Of a stretch of 56,370 nt of DNA, positions 43,833 through 52,449 are shown in pieces (the first letter of the stretch is position 1; each line of letters begins with the position of its first letter). The DNA is from Candidatus Latescibacterota bacterium. Its GTDB lineage: Bacteria > Latescibacterota > UBA2968. The notes below the pieces were generated by a model that was given only the letters and a program-made list of their open reading frames with translations, did no database searches and had not been told where the DNA came from. The translations under genes and the position numbers were made by a program. The DNA is taken from contig JAJEDY010000012.1 in assembly GCA_022821275.1 (NCBI GenBank), forward strand, positions 1-56,370. Reading direction: 5' to 3'.

Positions 43833-45092
43833 CTAACGCCCCACTGCCGCCACCAGATCTGCCACCCGTTTTTCATGCTCAATCACATGTCGATAATATG
43901 CCATCTCAAAATTCAACAGCGTCATCTGATTATTCAACAACGTCAAAAAATCCACCTTATCCACCCGATATCCCGACAATGCCGACGCCAGCGACTGCTC
44001 TGCCTGGGGCAACATCGCAGAGCGAAACAACTCGGCACTTTCCCGGTGTTGTCTGACCTCAATAACCAAACGCTGAATTTCGTAGTGAATCTCCTGGCGT
44101 TCAACGGCCTTTTGCGCCTCAGTCTCCCGCATATTGGCCCGCGCTTCTGCAATCTGCTGGCGTTGCTTGCGCCCGCCAAACACGGGAAGTGGAATACCAA
44201 TACCAACAGATATAAAATCACTTCCCCCCACTGGATCATTGGGCGCAAACGCACGCTGGCGATATCCCAAATTCACCGTCATATCCGGCCAAAAATTTCT
44301 TCTCGCCACCTCAACCTGCGCCTGCCACATCAAAATCGATTGATCCATCGCCTTCAGAGATGGATGTGCCTCATCGGCCTGCGCTAGCAAGGCATCAACC
44401 GCCAGCGGCACACTCGAAAGACCAATAGTATCTGGCGGCACGCCCAGAGGACTTTGCGGAGACCGGTTCAACACCAGATTCAAACGCGCCTCTGCCAATT
44501 GTTTCTCTGCTCGAAGAGCAATCAACTCCGTATCCAGTGCCGAAAGCGAAACCTGAGCTTTCAACACATCCTGTTGCAACCCCTTTCCAACGGCGTATTT
44601 CGTGCGGGCAGTGCGAATCAGGTCTTGCAACAACACCCGATTCTTTTTCATAATCGCAATGGCACGGATCACATAAGCCAGATCAAAAAAAGGCTGCTTG
44701 ACCGCATTGGCAATTGCCAGTTCTCGATCGCGCAACAGCCAGGCAACAGACTCTGAGGCAAACTGGACTGAACGCTCGCGCGCCCGCTGTTTTCCCGGCA
44801 AAGAAAACTTCTGGCTGAGCACAAATTGATTCCCACTCATCGGCGTACTGCTCAAATTGAAGTCACTCAACGGCACATTGCTCACCTCAAAGCGAAAAGA
44901 CGGATCTTCCAGCGCGCCCGCCTGGGGAATTTTTGATTCAAAAGCCGCCAAACGCGCCCGCAAAACCGACAAATTGGGATTATTTTTCAAAGCCTCCTGA
45001 ATCAGCGCATCCAGATCCAGTTCATCTGCCCGCACAGGCAAAATAGATATACCTATAAGGCATAGTCCGATCATGGCTCGGATAGCATACAC
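43833..45092 (-). CDS. TolC-family outer-membrane efflux protein
   Basis: A 419-residue outer-membrane channel subunit of the CusC/CzcC type. A signal peptide (MIGLCLIGISILPVRA) is followed by two long coiled-coil OEP repeats (LDALIQEALKNNPNL ..., AQVEVARRNFWPDM ...). It completes the tripartite copper pump with the two downstream genes. The start is GTG (45090-45092) behind GGAGGTGG. The 140-base gap upstream to the Cys-rich protein gene shows no terminator. Confidence 0.92.
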   Translation of the reverse strand: MYAIRAMIGLCLIGISILPVRADELDLDALIQEALKNNPNLSVLRARLAAFESKIPQAGALEDPSFRFEVSNVPLSDFNLSSTPMSGNQFVLSQKFSLPGKQRARERSVQFASESVAWLLRDRELAIANAVKQPFFDLAYVIRAIAIMKKNRVLLQDLIRTARTKYAVGKGLQQDVLKAQVSLSALDTELIALRAEKQLAEARLNLVLNRSPQSPLGVPPDTIGLSSVPLAVDALLAQADEAHPSLKAMDQSILMWQAQVEVARRNFWPDMTVNLGYRQRAFAPNDPVGGSDFISVGIGIPLPVFGGRKQRQQIAEARANMRETEAQKAVERQEIHYEIQRLVIEVRQHRESAELFRSAMLPQAEQSLASALSGYRVDKVDFLTLLNNQMTLLNFEMAYYRHVIEHEKRVADLVAAVGR

Positions 45093-45232
45093 AAGCCACC
45101 TCCAGAAAATTTGTATTTATTTTTTATTCAAAAAGGAAAAATGCTGCAAAACATGCGGCAGGAAAAACGACCATTTGAGAACGATTTGTACACACCTATC
45201 CCCAAACGCCGTTCAAGCGCAGGCAGGAAAAA

Positions 45233-45586
45233 TCAGATGAGAAATGCAGCGTGGAGAAGGTACAGATCGGGCGGTGATCGCAAAGCTTTCTGCCGATCAT
45301 ATACCTTAAAAGGAAGGAAATCATTCTGAGAAAGAACAACAGAAGGATACAACGTCACACAAGTCAAATCCAACTTTGGATTTTGCCATTCACCCGGCAA
45401 AACAGCCAGATCGCGCGCAGGCATCTGCTGATCAACTGTCGCCTCTTTGCTACAACAGCAATCTTTCATCTCTGCCGCAGCATGACACTCTGGCATCGAA
45501 GCCTGATGCGCCCAGCACAGACAGGGCGCAACCGTTCCAATGACCATTAGCGCAACAGTAACAATGTGAGCAAAACGACGAAACAC
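45233..45586 (-). CDS. Cys-rich secreted protein of copper operon
   Basis: A 117-residue exported protein I cannot assign. A signal segment (VTVALMVIGTVAPCLCWA, about 9-26) leads into a short Cys/His cluster, PECHAAAEMKDCCCSKEAT, that could bind copper. The rest is a hydrophilic tail. The start is GTG (45584-45586) with GGAG upstream. It is the first gene after the operon promoter, ahead of TolC-CusB-CusA-HMA, so it may be a periplasmic metal buffer or sensor. Confidence 0.65.
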   Translation of the reverse strand: MFRRFAHIVTVALMVIGTVAPCLCWAHQASMPECHAAAEMKDCCCSKEATVDQQMPARDLAVLPGEWQNPKLDLTCVTLYPSVVLSQNDFLPFKVYDRQKALRSPPDLYLLHAAFLI

Positions 45587-45598
45587 AGTTCAATCTCC

Positions 45599-45648
45599 AA
45601 AAGTTGGAAAACTTTTCAAAAAGTAACCAAAAGCGATTATTTCGTCAA
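45599..45648 (-). promoter_or_regulatory. Copper operon promoter with palindromic operator
   Basis: On the minus strand TTGACG (45648-45643), a 17-base spacer and TACTTT (45625-45620) form a promoter. Three bases past the -10 lies a perfect palindrome, AAAAGTT-4-AACTTTT (45599-45616), covering the expected start of transcription. That is where a repressor would block initiation. No regulator gene is adjacent. Confidence 0.5.
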
Positions 45649-45661
45649 GACGCGTATCTTT

Positions 45662-46360
45662 TTACCACCACCCGCGCCGTCGGCCTCGCCGACCGCGGTC
45701 ATTTTCCCGATCTTCGGGTATCTCGCCAATCACAATATCAAAATTTGCCGTCAATTCGCCAATCTCAGACCCGGGCAATGGCTTAAACGGCACGGACAGT
45801 AAATCGTGAGACGCGCGACCAGTATTCCTGAAAATAGAATCCCACTCATTGTCCGGATTGTCTTTCACGTACATCTGCGACGTCAAAAGTCGATGTCCAT
45901 TTTTATTAATCGCAAAATGAATATGAGCGGTTCGCGACCCCCCGTACCGCACGGGCTTAATCGTCCGAAAGCGATACTCCCCTGTAGATCCCGTCTCAAA
46001 ACGCCCAAAACCCTGAAAATTCGTATCTCGCCTATTGCGCCTCGGGGCCTCAGAATGAATATAAACCCCATTGCGATCAACCTGCCAGATCTCCACGATG
46101 GCATTCTTTACGGGATTGGCATTCACGTCCAAAACGCGCCCGGTCAAATGCGTAATATCTCCCACGGCTGGCGTAATCGCATCGTTGATTATCACGAGAT
46201 CATTATCGACATCCAGCGGCATCTTATCCGGATAAAACGGACCCTCGGTCTGCCGGGGTGTAAGCGTCAATTGCTCGGCAAAAACCCCTGGCGTCACAAA
46301 AACCGCCGCACCCAATGCAGCGGATTGATACAGAAAATGTCGGCGATTAACAGACATCAT
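45662..46360 (-). CDS. Tat-exported intradiol ring-cleavage dioxygenase
   Basis: A 232-residue protein of the protocatechuate/catechol intradiol dioxygenase family. A Tat-type signal is present (NRRHFLYQSAALGAAVF). TEGPFYPD starts the catalytic domain, and the Fe(III) ligands are expected in GVYIHSE (Tyr), GEYRFRTIKP (Tyr) and TAHIHFAI (two His). The tail is Arg/Gly-rich (RGRRGRRRGWW). Secreted relatives open catecholic rings, for instance from lignin or phenolics, outside the cytoplasm. Its ATGATG start overlaps the upstream stop, so it is coupled to the helix-hairpin-helix lipoprotein gene. Confidence 0.87.
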   Translation of the reverse strand: MMSVNRRHFLYQSAALGAAVFVTPGVFAEQLTLTPRQTEGPFYPDKMPLDVDNDLVIINDAITPAVGDITHLTGRVLDVNANPVKNAIVEIWQVDRNGVYIHSEAPRRNRRDTNFQGFGRFETGSTGEYRFRTIKPVRYGGSRTAHIHFAINKNGHRLLTSQMYVKDNPDNEWDSIFRNTGRASHDLLSVPFKPLPGSEIGELTANFDIVIGEIPEDRENDRGRRGRRRGWW

Positions 46361-47055
46361 GGCCTCCTTATTTCCACATACCGTTCCAGACGTGCAACTT
46401 CGCCATCATCGACGTACTTGCCAATCTCACGCCGGAACTGCTCCATGTTTGAATACGGACGGTATTCCTCAAACTCGTGTGCCATCCGCTTTCCCACGCC
46501 GGGAATGGCGAGGATCTCATCCTCGGTAGCCGTGTTCAAGTCAATAGGCACAAAAACATACTGCTCCATTCGCGCAACCTCGGTATCATCTACGTATTTG
46601 CCCATCTCACGGCGCCATTGGGCGATAGCCGTATAAGGACGGTACTCCTCAAACTCGTGCGCCATCTTTTTGCCTACACCAGGCACCAGAAGAATCTCCC
46701 CCTCGCTGGCGGTATTCAGATTAATCGGAATGAACATCTGAACGTAGAGCTTCTCGACCTCCTCCTCGCCGTGATGTTGCGAGACGACCAGGTGCAACGC
46801 TTCCATACCGAGGAACGGACGCTGTGCCATAATCGCATCAACGAGTTCCTTGCTCATCCCAGAAAGCGCGCCGAGTTCATCGGCTCCTGCGAGATTGGGA
46901 TTGACGACCACCGCGCTACTCGCGGCTTCTTCTGCGGGAGCGTCGGAGACAGGTGTCTCATCCACATTCGACCCACCACAACCCCAGAGCATCGCAAAAC
47001 ACACCAGTAATACTGTCGAGTTAGTAAAATTCACTCTCCCTCCGCAAATACTCAT
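46357..47055 (-). CDS. Lipoprotein with tandem helix-hairpin-helix repeats
   Basis: A 232-residue protein with a lipobox (CFAMLWGCGGS), a low-complexity Ala/Glu linker and helix-hairpin-helix units. Two near-identical units of about 60 residues (INLNTASEGEILLVPGVGKK and IDLNTATEDEILAIPGVGKR) follow a degenerate first one (NPNLAGADELGALSGM). LNTA..EI..IPGVG is the ComEA/DNA-binding type. ComEA binds DNA at the cell surface, but here the partners are a membrane protein and a dioxygenase, so DNA binding is unproven. Coupled by 4-base overlaps on both sides. Confidence 0.85.
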   Translation of the reverse strand: MSICGGRVNFTNSTVLLVCFAMLWGCGGSNVDETPVSDAPAEEAASSAVVVNPNLAGADELGALSGMSKELVDAIMAQRPFLGMEALHLVVSQHHGEEEVEKLYVQMFIPINLNTASEGEILLVPGVGKKMAHEFEEYRPYTAIAQWRREMGKYVDDTEVARMEQYVFVPIDLNTATEDEILAIPGVGKRMAHEFEEYRPYSNMEQFRREIGKYVDDGEVARLERYVEIRRP

Positions 47056-47531
47056 GTTCCCTCCTGAGAATTTCTCACTTCACCAGCCCGCAAGCCGGGG
47101 TGGCGAAAACAAATTGCTAAACCGAGCAATCCGAGAAGTGTCATCGTCCCTGGTGCCAGCGACGGGGTGGCACCGCCCAAAGCTTCCCAAACAAGCTCAA
47201 GCCCACTGCGGGATGGATACATCTCCAACTCGAACTCGACGTTTCCCTTGTAGTGAAGCCACTGACCGACAAAACCCGAAACAACGAACAGCACCATCAA
47301 AATCTGAAAAAGGCGAACACTCACCACGCCAGGCGCGACAAGAAGCCAACTGGCGCACGGAAGTGCCACCACAAAGAGCACGAGGGGCACCCACTGCCAG
47401 AAATCCTCCATATGTTCAAGGAGAACAAGCTCGGCTCCCGTGCCGACAATTCCCATTATCAAAATAGCGAGAACAAAACGCCGAAGCAGGTCGGCGTCTT
47501 CTCGTCGAGATCGTTGGGTTGAAATATCCAA
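47052..47531 (-). CDS. Four-helix membrane protein, unknown
   Basis: A 159-residue inner-membrane protein with hydrophobic segments at about 18-38, 46-68, 72-92 and 125-142, and a basic N-terminus (QRSRREDADLLRR). I recognise no family. It probably starts at TTG (47529-47531), since AGGA sits eight bases upstream. Its stop overlaps the helix-hairpin-helix lipoprotein start (ATGA), so it leads this three-gene operon. It may anchor or stabilise the lipoprotein. Confidence 0.65.
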   Translation of the reverse strand: MDISTQRSRREDADLLRRFVLAILIMGIVGTGAELVLLEHMEDFWQWVPLVLFVVALPCASWLLVAPGVVSVRLFQILMVLFVVSGFVGQWLHYKGNVEFELEMYPSRSGLELVWEALGGATPSLAPGTMTLLGLLGLAICFRHPGLRAGEVRNSQEGT

Positions 47532-47678
47532 AACGCATTCCTATTTTTTATTCACTAATCCTTAGACCACCCAATACGCCAGAACGTTCCCACCTATCAT
47601 CCCTCATCTAACCCTTTTTATTTTTTTATAGAGAATTATATTTAAACGTTCACCATTCATTCCCAAAAGGAGACCACA

Positions 47679-48056
47679 ATGAAAAAACAACCCTTCACCA
47701 GCAAACGCGGCAACATCCCCAAATTTCCCTACTCGCAAGCCATAATCTACGGCGACCTCATCTTCATCTCTGCCCAACCCCCGGTTGACCCAGAAACCGA
47801 TGAAATTGTCGGAGACGATGTCAAAACGCAAACCCGGTGCATACTCACCAATATATCGGGCATCCTCGAAGACGCGGGAACATCGCTCGACAACGTTCTA
47901 AAAGTAACAGTCATCCTCCAGGATCGCTCTCTTTTCTCGGACTTCAACGACGCCTACGCCGAATTTTTCCCAGAAAACGCACCCACGCGCACACCCATCT
48001 TTGGCGATACTGGCGCACATCTGGTACTCCTCGACGTCATCGCGGGGATGGAGTAA
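47679..48056 (+). CDS. RidA family reactive-imine deaminase
   Basis: A 125-residue trimer-forming RidA/YjgF protein that hydrolyses enamine/imine intermediates released by PLP enzymes. YSQAIIYGDLIFISAQPPVDPETDE, as positions about 18-42, and ILEDAGTSLDNVLKVTVIL fit the family. The likely catalytic Arg is in APTRTPIFG. A strong AAAGGAG site precedes the ATG. Its last 20 bases overlap the convergent pdxA gene. The pairing with PLP synthesis is suggestive but not an operon. Confidence 0.9.
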   Translation: MKKQPFTSKRGNIPKFPYSQAIIYGDLIFISAQPPVDPETDEIVGDDVKTQTRCILTNISGILEDAGTSLDNVLKVTVILQDRSLFSDFNDAYAEFFPENAPTRTPIFGDTGAHLVLLDVIAGME

Positions 48057-49065
48057 TCTGAACCGCCAACTTACTCCCCACACGGATTGCCTGCAACATA
48101 TTTACGGCTTTGGCAACGCCTTTGCCCGCGATATCATAAGCCGTACCGTGATCCACAGACGCCCGCACAATCGGCAAGCCCAGCGTCACATTGACGGCCT
48201 CATCAAACGCCACCAGCTTTGCGGGCACATGGCCTTGATCGTGATACATCGCCACCACCCCGTCGTACAGCCCATTATAAACCTTTAGAAAAGTCGTATC
48301 TGCGGGCAACGGACCGTCAACGCGCCAGCCCTTATCCAGAGCCTTTTCAACTGCGGGATGGATGATCTCCGCGTCCTCGCTACCGAACAGGCCATTTTCA
48401 CCCGCATGTGGATTTAACCCACACACAGCAATCCTCGGCTCTATTTTGCCCAGACCAACGAGCACATCGCGGGTAAGCCGAACAGTATTGTAAATCAAAT
48501 CGACCGTAAGCCTATCGGGAACCTCGTGCAACGCAATATGCCCCGTCACATGCGACACATTCATGCGATCAGATGTCAGCATGAGATGTGCGCGCTCTGC
48601 GCCCGATTTTTCAGCCAACAATTCCGTATGCCCCGCGTAGGGATAGCCCGCCAGATTCATCGCCTCCTTATTCAAAGGCGCCGTCACAATCCCGTCAATG
48701 CGATCCGCCATCGCCAGATCAACCGCGCGAATCACCCACTCAGCCGCTGCTCTACCCGCCTCACAACACACCTCGCCCATTGCGATCTGACCCACATCCA
48801 CATCCACCGGACACCAGATATCAACGCCCCCAAATTCAAACGCACCATCTTCGGGTCGCTCCACAACTCGCACATCCAGTTGCACACCAGCCATACCCAT
48901 ATCGCGCTTCAAAATTTTCGGATGCCCAATAACCAGTGGTCTGCAAACGCGATAGCTTTCCTCACGCGCCAGAGCCTTCAAAATCACTTCCGGTCCTATA
49001 CCACATGGATCGCCCATCGTAATACCCATCAGCGGGCGTTTGTCCAAACTGTCGTTATCAATCAT
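48037..49065 (-). CDS. pdxA: 4-hydroxythreonine-4-phosphate dehydrogenase
   Basis: PdxA catalyses the NAD-dependent oxidation before pyridoxine 5'-phosphate ring closure. GITMGDPCGIGPEVILKAL is the N-terminal hallmark, and the metal-binding His residues lie in YAGHTELLAE, MYHDQGHVPAK and SVDHGTAYDIAGKG. The start is the ATG at 49063-49065 (or one codon earlier), inside the end of the RND pump gene, so the two overlap. Frame residues further upstream are hydrophobic and not PdxA-like. A PdxA2-type erythronate role cannot be excluded. Confidence 0.93.
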   Translation of the reverse strand: MIDNDSLDKRPLMGITMGDPCGIGPEVILKALAREESYRVCRPLVIGHPKILKRDMGMAGVQLDVRVVERPEDGAFEFGGVDIWCPVDVDVGQIAMGEVCCEAGRAAAEWVIRAVDLAMADRIDGIVTAPLNKEAMNLAGYPYAGHTELLAEKSGAERAHLMLTSDRMNVSHVTGHIALHEVPDRLTVDLIYNTVRLTRDVLVGLGKIEPRIAVCGLNPHAGENGLFGSEDAEIIHPAVEKALDKGWRVDGPLPADTTFLKVYNGLYDGVVAMYHDQGHVPAKLVAFDEAVNVTLGLPIVRASVDHGTAYDIAGKGVAKAVNMLQAIRVGSKLAVQITPSPR

Positions 49066-52000
49066 CATCAGCCGTATCATAAGCCTCATCACCCGCGCGA
49101 GAGGCAAACACGCCAGCACCCAAACGTCGAATCGCCAGACGCAAATCGTCGAGCAACGTATAAAACAAAGGCACGACCAGCAACGTCAGGAACGTCGAGG
49201 CCAACAGCCCGCCCATCATCGTGCGCCCCAAAGGCGCATAAGACGTACCCATTGCATTGCTATCGCCCACAGCCATGGGCAGCAAGCCAAAGACCGTTGT
49301 AAACGTCGTCATCAAAATGGGGCGAAAGCGATTGTGACCCGCTTCCATAATGGCATCAAAGCGATTCATGCCATCGGCACGCAAGCGATTGACCATATCC
49401 ACCAGCACAATCGCATTATTCACCACCACACCAATCAACACAATCACCCCCACAGACGCCATCCTATCCATGGGCGTATCAGTCAAATACAGCGTCCAGT
49501 AAACACCGAAAAAAGAAAATGGAATTGAAAAAAGCACTGAAAATGGCAAAATAAACGACTCAAACAAAACGCCCATCAACAAAAACACACTCGTCACCGC
49601 CATCACAATTCCCAGCCGCTCAGAGGCTTCGTCCTCTTGAAGGCGTTTGAAACTCTCTCCCTTGTCCCACGAATACCCGCGGGGCAACTCGAGACCAGCC
49701 ATCACTTTGTCAATCTCCTCGGCCAGACCCCTGATATCTGCACGCGTCGTATAAGCTCTGATACGCAACTTGACCTTTCCATCGTACCGCGCAATGCGCC
49801 CCATCCCCCGCGAGACCTGGAAGAAGGCGACTTCGCTCAAAGCCACTTCTGTACCATCGTCGGTCTCAAACGGAAAATTGCGCAACTGATTCAAATTTTG
49901 TCGGTCTGTCCTATCCAGAAAAAGTCGCACCCGCACCTCGCCGTCATCGGACTTAAAACGAGGCAACGACACTCCTTGCAAACCATAAGAAATATAGCGC
50001 GCAACATCCCGCACAGAAATCCCAAGTCGTTTCGCCCGCTCCCGATCAATCACGACCCGCACCTCGTCATCGGCCAGTTCCAAATCCGTATCAACACCGA
50101 CGAGAGACGGGATTTGCCTCAAGCGTCGCTCGACCTCATCGACGAGACTGACCAGGACCTCAGTATCATCGCCTTCCAGATAAATCGACACGCCCGGATC
50201 ACTACCACCGCCCTCATTGCTAGCCCCTTCCACGGAATGCCGCACCCCCACATATCTGGGCATGTTTTTGCTAATATCTTCCGCGACCTCAGCCCGTTCC
50301 ATTGGCCCAGCAACGGGTATTCCCAGGGCATTGCGCGTATTTTTGTACGCCACATACCACCACGGATCATCGCTCTTGGCCGGCATATACAAGCTCAAAT
50401 TACCGTAGCCAGGTCGGTAGTAAACACGCAGGGTTTCATAGCCGTATTTTTCGCGCCGCGCCTCCAAAAACTCCTCGACCTCTGCCACAATCGCTTCGGT
50501 TTCTTCTGGCGAAAAGTGACGCGGCAACCTCAACCGCACATCCAAATCGTTAAACGCGCCACCGCGGTGGCGGTCTGCGCGCTTCAGATTATCCATGGGA
50601 TACATGGTCGTTGCCGCAAGTGCGAGCGCGATCAACACCGCATCCCGGCGGTGTCGCAATGTCCAACTCAACATGCGTGCATAAATTCCTCGCGCCTTCA
50701 CAATAATTTTGGAAGTGGGACGCACCCGCCCCTTGCCCAATCGCACAGATGCCAGGGGAATAAATAACAGCGCCACAAATAGCGACCCCACCAGAGCCAC
50801 CCCAACCGGAACGCCCAGACGCGTCATGTAAAAAGTCATAAACATATCGCCGCTAAACAACATCATGGGCAAAAACACCACCACCGTCGTAAACGTCGCC
50901 GTAGTAATGGCCTGCCCCACCTCACTCGCACCAAATATAGCGGCATCTTCAGGCGCCTCGCCATTGCCCCGCCGCCGATAAATATTCTCCAAAATCACAA
51001 TGGCATTATCCACAACCAGCCCAATCCCAACCATAAGCCCCATCATGGTCACCACATTGAGCGACCAGCCGATAAAATACAACGCGGTCATCGCAATCAT
51101 CATACACAGCGGAATAGCCAACGTGATAATGGCCGTCATCCGCACGGTACGCAAAAAGAACAACAACACCAGCGCGGCAAACAGCCCGCCCCAAAGCCCG
51201 GTTTCCCGAAGATTGCGAATCGATTCCTTAATAAAAAACCCCTGATTGAACATCACCTGAAACGACACCTGCCCGGCCATGCGCGGATCTTCTTCGATAG
51301 CTTTCAATTTCGCCACAACCCGATCAGTCACATCCGCGACATTTGCACCCGACTCCTGTTTGACGCCAAAACTCATACCTCTTTTGCCATCAATGCGCTG
51401 TATCCACGATTTTTCGGGCACCTCGAAAACCACCGAAGCCACATCGCCCAGGCGCACCTTGCCTGCCCGCGATCGAATCTGGATATTTTCAATTTCCCGC
51501 AACGTGACATACTGCGCCAGTGACCGCACGTAAAATTTCTTTGTGCCTTCGCGCACATAGCCTCCGGCAAGTGAGAAATTGTCGCTCCTCAAGGTCGAAA
51601 CAATCTCGCCAATGCGCACACCGCGCGCCCTCATGCGCTCCTGATCTACCTCCACCATCACTTCCTTGCGATCCGCGCCAAAAATATCCACGCGCCCAAC
51701 CCCATCCACGCGCTCCAGAGGATATTGCACAAAGGTCTCGATAAACTGAAAAGGTTCTGTAATAGCCGAGTCAATCGACACAGCCACATACATAACAGAC
51801 CGCGAATCCTGATCGTATTTGTGAATACGCACCTCGTCTCGCGCCTCTTCCGGCAACAGGGGCTTGAGGCGCTCGAGCCGGTCTGAAACCTGATTGTACG
51901 CGGCCACCATATCTGTATATTGGCGAAATTCCATATACACGCGCGTGCCCCGAGAGCTGTAGCTACGCATGGTCTTAATACCCTTTACAGTACGCAGCGT

Positions 52001-52225
52001 CTCTTCCAGCGGCAGAGTAATCTGTTGATCAGTCTCTTGCGGAGAGGCATTGCGATACCCGACGCTCACAACCAAAAACGGCGGCGTCAAACCATCGGGC
52101 ATCATCTCGACGGGCATGCGTACATACGCCACCGCCCCCAGCACCAAGAGCGCGACAAGGCACATGGTAACGGACACGGGTCGCAACACCGAAATACGCG
52201 GTAAAAGAGAAGATTTGGAATTCAT
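49058..52225 (-). CDS. RND efflux transporter, AcrB/HAE-like
   Basis: A 1055-residue RND transporter with the two duplicated halves, each with one plus five to six membrane helices (LFAALVLLFFLRT ..., VGIGLVVDNAIVILEN; second half VVVNNAIVLVDM, TTFTTVFGLLPMAVG). It lacks the CusA Met motifs, so it is not a metal pump of the CusA kind. Amphiphile, drug or lipid export is possible. No adaptor or outer-membrane gene is adjacent in the window. It overlaps pdxA and diverges from the PhyH gene across 224 AT-rich bases without a gene. Confidence 0.9.
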   Translation of the reverse strand: MNSKSSLLPRISVLRPVSVTMCLVALLVLGAVAYVRMPVEMMPDGLTPPFLVVSVGYRNASPQETDQQITLPLEETLRTVKGIKTMRSYSSRGTRVYMEFRQYTDMVAAYNQVSDRLERLKPLLPEEARDEVRIHKYDQDSRSVMYVAVSIDSAITEPFQFIETFVQYPLERVDGVGRVDIFGADRKEVMVEVDQERMRARGVRIGEIVSTLRSDNFSLAGGYVREGTKKFYVRSLAQYVTLREIENIQIRSRAGKVRLGDVASVVFEVPEKSWIQRIDGKRGMSFGVKQESGANVADVTDRVVAKLKAIEEDPRMAGQVSFQVMFNQGFFIKESIRNLRETGLWGGLFAALVLLFFLRTVRMTAIITLAIPLCMMIAMTALYFIGWSLNVVTMMGLMVGIGLVVDNAIVILENIYRRRGNGEAPEDAAIFGASEVGQAITTATFTTVVVFLPMMLFSGDMFMTFYMTRLGVPVGVALVGSLFVALLFIPLASVRLGKGRVRPTSKIIVKARGIYARMLSWTLRHRRDAVLIALALAATTMYPMDNLKRADRHRGGAFNDLDVRLRLPRHFSPEETEAIVAEVEEFLEARREKYGYETLRVYYRPGYGNLSLYMPAKSDDPWWYVAYKNTRNALGIPVAGPMERAEVAEDISKNMPRYVGVRHSVEGASNEGGGSDPGVSIYLEGDDTEVLVSLVDEVERRLRQIPSLVGVDTDLELADDEVRVVIDRERAKRLGISVRDVARYISYGLQGVSLPRFKSDDGEVRVRLFLDRTDRQNLNQLRNFPFETDDGTEVALSEVAFFQVSRGMGRIARYDGKVKLRIRAYTTRADIRGLAEEIDKVMAGLELPRGYSWDKGESFKRLQEDEASERLGIVMAVTSVFLLMGVLFESFILPFSVLFSIPFSFFGVYWTLYLTDTPMDRMASVGVIVLIGVVVNNAIVLVDMVNRLRADGMNRFDAIMEAGHNRFRPILMTTFTTVFGLLPMAVGDSNAMGTSYAPLGRTMMGGLLASTFLTLLVVPLFYTLLDDLRLAIRRLGAGVFASRAGDEAYDTADDD

Positions 52226-52449
52226 GGCAAATTCAGTAGTTAGTTATCGCCACCAGAGTATTGCTTTTAATTATCGAAGATTTACACAAATTTGGCAAAC
52301 GGAGTTTGCAATGCTCTATCAGTCAAAATTAAAACGTCTTCTGCTAATTTGGGTTGCATTTTAATATGTAAAGCCTATAATTATAAATTGAAAACCAACT
52401 CTCCCGACGAAAAATCGCCCAAAATTCCTCATTAACACAGGAGCAGGCC

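Noticed and set aside
49637-50767. 376-codon plus-strand frame
   Set aside because: It is antisense to the RND pump gene and has no recognisable features.
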